A program made the position numbers and the translations under genes. A stretch of DNA of 5,373 nucleotides from Promethearchaeota archaeon (GTDB taxonomy: Archaea; Asgardarchaeota; Lokiarchaeia; Sigyniarchaeales; Promethearchaeaceae): the NCBI GenBank assembly GCA_014729055.1, contig WJKO01000637.1, positions 1 to 5,373 on the forward strand, read 5' to 3'. The notes beneath the pieces are model-generated. The model worked only from the letters and a program-made list of their open reading frames with translations, was not told the origin of the DNA and did no database searches. The stretch's first letter is position 1. The number at the start of each line of letters is the position of its first letter. Shown in pieces: positions 1 to 5,373 of this stretch.

Positions 1-1694
1 CCTGTATTCCGCTTTATTTTACGGATATGTCTGTTTAATGGTTTATCTTTTTTCTGCCTGACTACTTGTTTAAGAGCTAATTCGCCATCTAATTTTTCAA
101 GAACACCTAAGTTAGTAATGACTGTCTTGACATTTTTACCAGATCCCGTAATATAAGGTACTTCTTTTAGTACCCGTAGCGATTGATGATTTATACAGAC
201 CAGTGTTTCTTTACTGCAACCACAAACATCTCCCGCCCCTCCGCTGCCTACTAAATAATAGTTGCCGGCTTTAGTCGAATTGATATTTCCGTGTTTATCA
301 ATCTGTCCCGCTCCTAAGAATCCTATATTATTCGACATAAATCCTTGAATGCTATATCCTAATGTTTCAAATACCCCGCATAAACTTTTACAGGTGGGAA
401 AGCTGGTAAATTCAAAGATAAATGGACTGCTTGGTCTTGGATAATATCCATAAAATCCAACTTCCGCCATCAATTCAACTGGATAATCTTCTGCCAACAA
501 TTTTTTATGACATAACCAAGCCGCCAGATTTGATATACCCTGCCCTGCCAATATGGTTTTATAACCATTTTTTTTAATCCGTTCTGCGCCAATATTTGCC
601 ATCACTGATGCCATTATTTCGGTTGAAGTTGGTGGCGTTTCAAATTTGATTTTGTTACCCTTTAATGCATCTTTAATCTCAGTTTTCCAGAAGTCGGGGT
701 GGGATTTTTGGTTTTTTAGGAAGTCTAACTTCTCTTGCCCTATTTTTTTCAAATATTCTTCATGGTTTATTCCTAGAACCCAGTAATCCAGCCATTCTTT
801 CAGCTCGGTAAATGAACGATCACTTGAACGATTTGATTCACGCCATTTAACAATAAAATCATAATCTTCGCCATAACCGTAATCTACACCAGCAATCCCC
901 CGATTAGCTGATGGATGTGCCCCAAAGGGCAATTCCACAACTGCACTAACTCGGTGACCAGGTATTCTTGCAAGATAATTATATTTCCTTATAGTTTCAG
1001 TCGGTACGATCTTTTCGGCTGATACAATAATTTTCTTTGATGCAAGAACTCCCCACATATATCCCGTGTAAGGAGGCATTAATAACGTATTTCCGTGTTT
1101 GTCTGCCCAGATTCCATGCATAAAAGCCACATCGGGATTTAACGGCTTAAGCACAGTAACCTTTTGTGTCGGATCAAAGGGATTATCTATTTGCAGAACA
1201 CTATTTTCATTCTCTGTTTTAATAGACGTATCAGTTATTGTTCTTACAGGAATCAGCGGTAAGTTCTGAGCACCCGCAAAAAACCGTAATATCATTGATA
1301 ATAGAGAGTAATTCTGAATCTTAACCTTGCCCTCTTGAAAGACATGCATCATTATTTTATTTGGTGCTGGAGCGGGGTAAATGTCCCCAGCATAAGTAGT
1401 GATTATTTCATCGATGATTCTGTTCGGCTCATTAAAAATTGTCGATGATAATGCCATCATAATATTGCTGCTTGCGCCCAAACAGCTGACCTTGAATCTT
1501 GCATCAGTTCCCCAGAATTGCCTAGTGATCTCATATGCGAAACCATAGGGGAGGTTAGCTGCCGCACCTAAATGATAATACATGCCTGGTTTAAGATATT
1601 TTTTGACTGCATCTTTTAAGCTTGTCGTTTTATCATATCCCTCATCAGCGGGAACTTTAAAAAGTTCTTCAATTTCTTCAAATGTTGGTTTCAT
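1..1694 (-). CDS. Fused GctA-GctB-type CoA-transferase (C-terminus cut by window edge)
   Basis: I translated this frame by hand: 564 complete codons from ATG at 1694-1692 with no stop, running off the left edge. Residues about 20-330 resemble the glutaconate CoA-transferase A subunit: LKPGM near 35, a DPFDP-like NPFDP at 171-175, ADKHGN at 197-202 and PFGAHPS at 256-262. Residues about 352-564 resemble the B subunit: AEVG at 410-413, where E411 aligns with the catalytic Glu of GctB (VESG), GAGQIDKHGNINST at 461-474 and GSGG at 483-486. The family moves CoA between acyl-CoA and a free carboxylate through a glutamyl-CoA thioester, in the cytoplasm. The A and B subunits are separate chains in classical glutaconate CoA-transferase; here they are one. 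The last visible residues (KRNT plus a partial Gly) match the ENTGF block near the end of GctB, so only about 25-40 residues seem missing. The actual acid substrate cannot be told. Divergent from the acyl-CoA ligase at 1849. Family sure; substrate unknown. Confidence 0.9.
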   Translation of the reverse strand, partial: MKPTFEEIEELFKVPADEGYDKTTSLKDAVKKYLKPGMYYHLGAAANLPYGFAYEITRQFWGTDARFKVSCLGASSNIMMALSSTIFNEPNRIIDEIITTYAGDIYPAPAPNKIMMHVFQEGKVKIQNYSLLSMILRFFAGAQNLPLIPVRTITDTSIKTENENSVLQIDNPFDPTQKVTVLKPLNPDVAFMHGIWADKHGNTLLMPPYTGYMWGVLASKKIIVSAEKIVPTETIRKYNYLARIPGHRVSAVVELPFGAHPSANRGIAGVDYGYGEDYDFIVKWRESNRSSDRSFTELKEWLDYWVLGINHEEYLKKIGQEKLDFLKNQKSHPDFWKTEIKDALKGNKIKFETPPTSTEIMASVMANIGAERIKKNGYKTILAGQGISNLAAWLCHKKLLAEDYPVELMAEVGFYGYYPRPSSPFIFEFTSFPTCKSLCGVFETLGYSIQGFMSNNIGFLGAGQIDKHGNINSTKAGNYYLVGSGGAGDVCGCSKETLVCINHQSLRVLKEVPYITGSGKNVKTVITNLGVLEKLDGELALKQVVRQKKDKPLNRHIRKIKRNT

Positions 1695-1705
1695 TAAATA
1701 AAAAA

Positions 1706-1711
1706 CTCCTC
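1706..1711 (-). promoter_or_regulatory. Ribosome binding site of the fused CoA-transferase
   Basis: GAGGAG on the minus strand, 11 bases before the ATG at 1694-1692. The spacing is slightly long but no other ATG, GTG or TTG lies in frame between the site and this ATG, so it supports the chosen start. Confidence 0.7.
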
Positions 1712-1754
1712 AATGTATTTGATTTTTGCTTGTGATTTTTGAATTGAATGAAAA

Positions 1755-1760
1755 ATTATA
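1755..1760 (-). promoter_or_regulatory. Likely -10 box for the leftward CoA-transferase gene
   Basis: A perfect TATAAT on the minus strand, about 60 bases upstream of the start codon. No good TTGACA-like -35 sits 16-18 bases further up; that place (about 1777-1784) falls inside the inverted repeat at 1767-1787. A weak -35 overlapping an operator would fit a regulated, possibly activator-dependent promoter. The region is AT-rich, so a chance match is possible. Confidence 0.4.
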
Positions 1761-1766
1761 AAAAAG

Positions 1767-1787
1767 TTAGCATCAATTTTATGCTAA
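1767..1787. promoter_or_regulatory. Inverted repeat, probable operator shared by the divergent genes
   Basis: Perfect 7-bp arms TTAGCAT (1767-1773) and ATGCTAA (1781-1787) separated by 7 bases. It lies close to the middle of the 154-base divergent gap, just upstream of the leftward TATAAT and of a rightward TATGAT. The size and symmetry fit a binding site for a dimeric helix-turn-helix repressor or activator. No regulator gene is present in the window, so the protein is unknown. It is not a terminator: no T-run follows and it precedes both genes. Confidence 0.5.
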
Positions 1788-1793
1788 ACAAAA

Positions 1794-1799
1794 TATGAT
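1794..1799 (+). promoter_or_regulatory. Candidate -10 box for the acyl-CoA ligase gene
   Basis: TATGAT (5 of 6 consensus positions) 49 bases before the ligase ATG. The -35 place, about 1771-1776, reads CATCAA, far from consensus, and lies within the inverted repeat. Weak alternatives nearer the gene include TATTGT at 1823-1828. A tentative call in an AT-rich stretch. Confidence 0.25.
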
Positions 1800-1834
1800 T
1801 CTAAATTTGGGATTATGTAATCTATTGTATTCTT

Positions 1835-1840
1835 AAGAGG
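1835..1840 (+). promoter_or_regulatory. Ribosome binding site of the acyl-CoA ligase
   Basis: AAGAGG, 8 bases before the ATG at 1849-1851. A good purine-rich site at normal spacing, which fixes the start of the ligase. Confidence 0.75.
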
Positions 1841-1848
1841 AAGAGAAT

Positions 1849-3795
1849 ATGAAATTTGAAAAATTGGAATTTGAGAGATATCCGTCTATACCTGCATTGT
1901 TTCTTAAAACTGTCGAGAAGTTCCCCGATAAAATATGCTTTCAATACTATCGCGACTATATTATTAACAATCCAGTCGAAAAAATCACTTTTAGGGAATA
2001 TAAGGAGCTTGTAGTTTCTATTTCATCCGCTCTGCTTGAATATGGCTTTGATTCTGGTGACCATTTAGCCATATTTGCAGAGTCAACTCATAAGTGGTGT
2101 ATCAGTGATGTTGCGATTCTTGCGTTGGGGGCTTGTACGGTTACTGTTTTTCCAACGTTGGCATATGAACAGGTCCGTTTTATATTGGATGATTCCGATA
2201 GTAAAGGAGTATTTGTTTCTACGAAGCAAAATTTAATTAAGATTCTTAAAGTCTGGGAAAAAGATTTACCTGATGTGAAATTATTAGTCGTCTTTGATGA
2301 TATATCTGACTTAGATTTAAGCGTCTATTTCTCTGAGGAAAAAAGGGGGGAATTCAGAGAAAAAATCTTAGGATTTGAGGAGATCATAGAGATTGGACGA
2401 ACACATTATAAAAAACAACCAGATGCGATTGCAGATAAGATTCGTTTGATTAAAGAAGATGATCTGGCTTCGATAATATACACCAGCGGAACGACAGGGG
2501 TTCCTAAGGGTGTTATGCTGTCCCATAAAAATATTCTTTCTGACGTGATGCTTGGTGCTATCACCGTACATCCTGATCCAAATGAGGTGTCTGTTACCTA
2601 CTTACCCCTTTCCCATAGTTTTACAAGAACTGTTGAGCATTTTGGAATGATTTTATATGGTGCAACCTTGAGCTTTGCTGTTGATCACGATACATTGCAA
2701 GAAGCAATGCTTCAATTCAAACCCACCTCCATGATTGGTGTACCTTACGTTTTCGAGACTATGTTAAAAATGATACGTCAAAAAGTAGCAGAAATGGGTG
2801 AAAAAGCTGAAAAGATTTTTTGGAATGCAGTTGATGTAGGAAAAAGAATCCAAGAGTTAAAACAACAAGTACAAAAGATTCCCTTAGGTTTAAAAATCAA
2901 ATATTTCTTTCTAAAAACTCTTATTCTAAGTCAAATTCGAAAGAATTTTGGGGGGCGAATTAGACATTTCTTAAGTGGCAGCGCACCTTTGAATCCACAA
3001 ACTGCAAAATTTTTCCACGCCGTAGATGTGCCAATTTATGAGGGATATGGGTTAACAGAGGCATCTCCCGTGACTCATACAAATACGGGTGAACCTTTAA
3101 CTAATGTCAGACCACCATATCGATTCGGGAAGGTTGGCCCGTTAATCGGACATGATAAATTCGGATCTACGCATCCATACGAACCTTTAGAACAGAGATT
3201 GAGTGAAATCGGAGAATTATTAATCGCTGGACCTAATATAATGAAAGGGTATTACAAACGTCCAGAAGAGACTGCACAAGCTTTAGAAGAGAAAGACGGA
3301 AAGATATGGTTACATACAGGGGATCTAGCAACGATTGACGAAGATGGATATGTAAAGATTGTCGGTAGAGCTAAACAGATAATTGTATTAAAAACAGGCA
3401 AAAAAGTTGCACCTAACTTAGTTGAGCCGATCTATGAAGAACATCCGTTTGTTCATCAAGTAATGTTGTTAGGTGAAGGAGAGAAATTTATTGGAGCTTT
3501 AGTTGTTCCAAACTTGGATTATAAAGGCAAGATTTGCGAGAATTGTAATTTAGGTCTCGAAGATGATACAAATGTTGCGGATTTCCTGAAAAATGAGCAA
3601 GTGATCGGTTATTTTGATGAAATTTTGAAAGACATTGAAAAGGATCGTCTCAGTCATTATGAAACTATAAAGAAATTTGCTTTAGTTGAAGAATTCACTG
3701 AGGAAGAAGGGCTCTTAAGTCCGACATTGAAGTTGAAGAGAAAGAAAATTTACGAAAAATATCACGATAAAATAAATGAATTATATCATTCTTAG
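1849..3795 (+). CDS. Long-chain acyl-CoA ligase, AMP-forming (FAA1/FadD15-like)
   Basis: A complete 648-residue member of the adenylate-forming (ANL) family. It activates a fatty or related carboxylic acid with ATP to an acyl-adenylate and then to acyl-CoA, in the cytoplasm or at the inner membrane face; no signal peptide or membrane segment is evident. Visible motifs: the ATP-binding loop YTSGTTGVPKG at 211-221, LPLSHSFTRT at 252-261, SGSAPL at 376-381, YEGYGLTEASP at 397-407, GELLIAGPNIMKGYY at 455-469, TGD with ribose-binding D492, and GRAKQ with R507. K628 in SPTLKLKRK aligns with the conserved C-terminal catalytic lysine. Length and C-terminal layout fit the long-chain FAA1-like group better than acetyl- or aryl-CoA synthetases. 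The start is backed by AAGAGG at 8 bases. Odd points: a somewhat unusual segment between VGPLIG (429-434) and GELL (455-458), and a CxxC pair (C563, C566). Exact chain length of the substrate cannot be read from sequence. Confidence 0.93.
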   Translation: MKFEKLEFERYPSIPALFLKTVEKFPDKICFQYYRDYIINNPVEKITFREYKELVVSISSALLEYGFDSGDHLAIFAESTHKWCISDVAILALGACTVTVFPTLAYEQVRFILDDSDSKGVFVSTKQNLIKILKVWEKDLPDVKLLVVFDDISDLDLSVYFSEEKRGEFREKILGFEEIIEIGRTHYKKQPDAIADKIRLIKEDDLASIIYTSGTTGVPKGVMLSHKNILSDVMLGAITVHPDPNEVSVTYLPLSHSFTRTVEHFGMILYGATLSFAVDHDTLQEAMLQFKPTSMIGVPYVFETMLKMIRQKVAEMGEKAEKIFWNAVDVGKRIQELKQQVQKIPLGLKIKYFFLKTLILSQIRKNFGGRIRHFLSGSAPLNPQTAKFFHAVDVPIYEGYGLTEASPVTHTNTGEPLTNVRPPYRFGKVGPLIGHDKFGSTHPYEPLEQRLSEIGELLIAGPNIMKGYYKRPEETAQALEEKDGKIWLHTGDLATIDEDGYVKIVGRAKQIIVLKTGKKVAPNLVEPIYEEHPFVHQVMLLGEGEKFIGALVVPNLDYKGKICENCNLGLEDDTNVADFLKNEQVIGYFDEILKDIEKDRLSHYETIKKFALVEEFTEEEGLLSPTLKLKRKKIYEKYHDKINELYHS

Positions 3796-3880
3796 TGCTC
3801 TGTACTCATTTGCGATGTTCTTTCCGCTTTATTTTTCATTATTTTAGCCTTGTGTCTCTTAGCTTTCATAATTCTTGTTT
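3796..3880. other. Convergent intergenic gap, no clear terminator
   Basis: 85 bases between the stop codons of the rightward ligase and the leftward CoA-transferase/GNAT gene. It is T-rich on the plus strand, but I found no GC-rich hairpin followed by a T-run on either strand. Termination may be Rho-dependent or use a weak structure I cannot see by eye. Confidence 0.5.
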
Positions 3881-5373
3881 TTATTCTGCCTCTTTCTGAA
3901 ATGCATCCGTTTTTTTGTCGTCAAATCGAATTTCAAATTCCAAGGTGTGTCCATCTGGGGTGAAAGTAACATTATAATCTAGGGATTTTAAGATGTGGAT
4001 CATTGGGGCATTTGAAAGTAAAACATCACCACAGATACCCGAGAAGCGCTTTCGTTCCGCGACTTCCACAATCTTTTTTACTAGATGTTTTGCAATACCT
4101 TGTCCGCGGTATTCAGGATCGACAGTTACAGAAATTTCAACTAAGTTCGAACTTTGGTTGAGATAATATGCTGCTGAAGCTATTATTCTCTGAGATTTAT
4201 TTTCCTCTCCAATTAAACCAACAAAAACCATTTTGGTATGATAATCCACCATAATTCGGTCTTGGGTTTCTTCATGTGTAAAGAATTTGTGAGGTTTGAA
4301 GAATCTCATGATTCTATCTTTTTCAGAGAGATTATAATATAATTCTTGAAACATTCGTTCATCCGTGGGGCGTACGGGCCGAAAATAAACCCGTCCTTTA
4401 TTCTTTGTTTCATATGTCCATTCGATATCTGGATATATAACAACAACGCCATCTCTTGTTTGGGGCAATTTTTGATCTTCATAAACAAAATGATATTGTT
4501 TTGCAGCTTTCAATAACCATTCTCTGTATTTTGGATGAGCTACACCGATCATTTGCATAATTCGTTCTCTTAATGACTTTCCATGGAGATATGCTATTCC
4601 ATATTCTGTTACAACATAATGAACATCAAAGGCGGGAACAGCCACAGGGTGGGTGGAAAGAATTGGTAATATTCTGGATCTACCGTCTTCCGTTGTACTA
4701 GGCAATGCCACAATACATTTTCCATCTTGACTCAACGATGTCCCCCGCATCATATCGGCTTCACCACCAATTCCACTATATAAGGTGGATTTTAAATCAT
4801 TGGTGGTTTGACCTATGGAATCAACTGTTAAAGCGCTGTAAACCGAACACATTTTATTATTTCTTGAGATATTGGTAATATTTGTAATATAATCCGTAGG
4901 ATGAAACTCAATAAATGGATTTTTATTGTAATATTCATAAGATTCATGATTTCCTAATGCAAAACTAGTCATACAATGCGGTCTATGGTTTTTCTTGCAA
5001 GTAATGACTCCATGCTTAATCAGAGGGATGATTGAATCCAATATGAATTCGCTATAAATAGCCAAGTCCTTTTTTTCTTCTAAATATTGAGGAAGTAAAT
5101 CTGGAATTTTACCGATGCCGAGATTTAAGGTAGACCCATCTTCTATTATTCTTGCAATATATTCACAGATCTTTTGAGTTTTCTCATCTGGTTCAGTAGA
5201 AACATAATCCATTAAAGGCGAATCATAATAGTAAAAATAATCGATATCCTCAAAGCGTATAAAAGAATCACCCATCGTAACGGGCATTTGAGGATTTATT
5301 TGCGCAATTACTATTTTTGCAACATCTACTATTGCGCGATTAATATCAACATTAATTCCCAGAGAACACCATC
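3881..5373 (-). CDS. Acetyl-CoA hydrolase/4-hydroxybutyrate CoA-transferase-like protein fused to a GNAT domain (N-terminus cut by window edge)
   Basis: 496 complete codons are visible, numbered here from the first at 5371-5369; stop TAA at 3883-3881. The frame is open to the right edge. The ATG at 5287-5285 is internal: the 28 codons before it encode SLGINVDI and, joined across it, INPQMP then GDSFI, a conserved block of this family. Residues 1 to about 295 are the CoA-transferase part: IYSE with E108 as the likely catalytic Glu, SGIGGEADMMRG at 199-210, IALPST-like IVALPST at 220-226, HYVVTEYG at 251-258 and GKSLRER at 264-270. The family transfers CoA between acetyl-CoA and carboxylates (acetate, 4-hydroxybutyrate, succinate types). 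Residues about 326-480 form a GNAT acetyltransferase domain with the acetyl-CoA loop R422-G-Q-G425-I-A427 and an N-terminal FRPVRPTDE strand. Compared with family members whose Glu sits near 238, about 130 residues are missing. This fusion is known from database annotation of other anaerobes; what the GNAT domain acylates is not evident. Converges with the ligase. Confidence 0.9.
   Translation of the reverse strand, partial: WCSLGINVDINRAIVDVAKIVIAQINPQMPVTMGDSFIRFEDIDYFYYYDSPLMDYVSTEPDEKTQKICEYIARIIEDGSTLNLGIGKIPDLLPQYLEEKKDLAIYSEFILDSIIPLIKHGVITCKKNHRPHCMTSFALGNHESYEYYNKNPFIEFHPTDYITNITNISRNNKMCSVYSALTVDSIGQTTNDLKSTLYSGIGGEADMMRGTSLSQDGKCIVALPSTTEDGRSRILPILSTHPVAVPAFDVHYVVTEYGIAYLHGKSLRERIMQMIGVAHPKYREWLLKAAKQYHFVYEDQKLPQTRDGVVVIYPDIEWTYETKNKGRVYFRPVRPTDERMFQELYYNLSEKDRIMRFFKPHKFFTHEETQDRIMVDYHTKMVFVGLIGEENKSQRIIASAAYYLNQSSNLVEISVTVDPEYRGQGIAKHLVKKIVEVAERKRFSGICGDVLLSNAPMIHILKSLDYNVTFTPDGHTLEFEIRFDDKKTDAFQKEAE

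Noticed and set aside
1721..1741. Two direct copies of GATTTTTG, 13 bases apart, in the leader of the CoA-transferase gene
   Set aside because: Short, low-complexity T-rich octamers in an AT-rich leader; no further copies or symmetry to suggest a binding site.
2339..2350. A6-G6 homopolymer run in the ligase, considered as a programmed frameshift or phase-variation site
   Set aside because: The frame phase does not match an A-AAA-AAG slippery heptamer, and the ligase reads through intact to its C-terminal motifs in the same frame, so no frameshift is needed.
2368..2571. Small minus-strand open frame of 67 codons inside the ligase gene
   Set aside because: It lies opposite the highly conserved ATP-binding loop of the ligase, and its product resembles no family I recognise. 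It is a shadow of the real gene.
3822..3835. 14-base identity TTCCGCTTTATTTT between the convergent gap and positions 7-20
   Set aside because: One copy is inside coding sequence, there is no extension on either side, and a single match of this length is plausible by chance in AT-rich DNA of this size.
4306..4488. Small minus-strand open frame of 60 codons within the CoA-transferase/GNAT gene
   Set aside because: It overlaps the linker and start of the GNAT domain in another frame on the same strand; the main frame is conserved throughout, so there is no sign of a frameshift or nested gene.

Overview
The window is AT-rich bacterial DNA carrying three genes that all handle acyl-CoA thioesters. 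Two of them run off the window edges. AT-rich codon use, GAGGAG/AGAGG ribosome binding sites and two CoA-transferases beside a long-chain acyl-CoA ligase suggest an anaerobe living on fatty or other organic acids, for example a sulfate reducer or syntroph of the Desulfobacterota type. That placement is inference; nothing here fixes the taxon.

Layout: (1) positions 1-1694, minus strand, a CoA-transferase with the two glutaconate-CoA-transferase-type subunits (GctA-like, then GctB-like) fused in one chain; its last few dozen residues lie beyond the left edge. (2) Positions 1695-1848, a 154-base divergent promoter region with a 7+7 bp inverted repeat near its centre, a perfect TATAAT facing left and a near-consensus TATGAT facing right. 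(3) Positions 1849-3795, plus strand, a complete 648-residue AMP-forming long-chain acyl-CoA ligase. (4) Positions 3796-3880, a short convergent gap with no clear terminator hairpin. (5) Positions 3881-5373, minus strand, an acetyl-CoA hydrolase/4-hydroxybutyrate-CoA-transferase-family protein fused to a C-terminal GNAT acetyltransferase domain; its N-terminus lies beyond the right edge. The reading frame stays open and conserved past the ATG at 5287-5285, so that ATG is internal.

Together the genes offer two ways to activate a carboxylic acid: ATP-dependent ligation, and ATP-sparing CoA exchange by two unrelated transferase families. The divergent ligase and fused CoA-transferase probably share regulation through the central inverted repeat. 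The GNAT domain on the second transferase raises the possibility of acetyl-CoA-linked protein acylation, with the neighbouring ligase as an obvious candidate target. That is a hypothesis only. No RNA genes, mobile elements, CRISPR arrays or phage genes were seen. I see no strong sign of a wholly new system; the most unusual elements are the two fusion proteins and their clustering.
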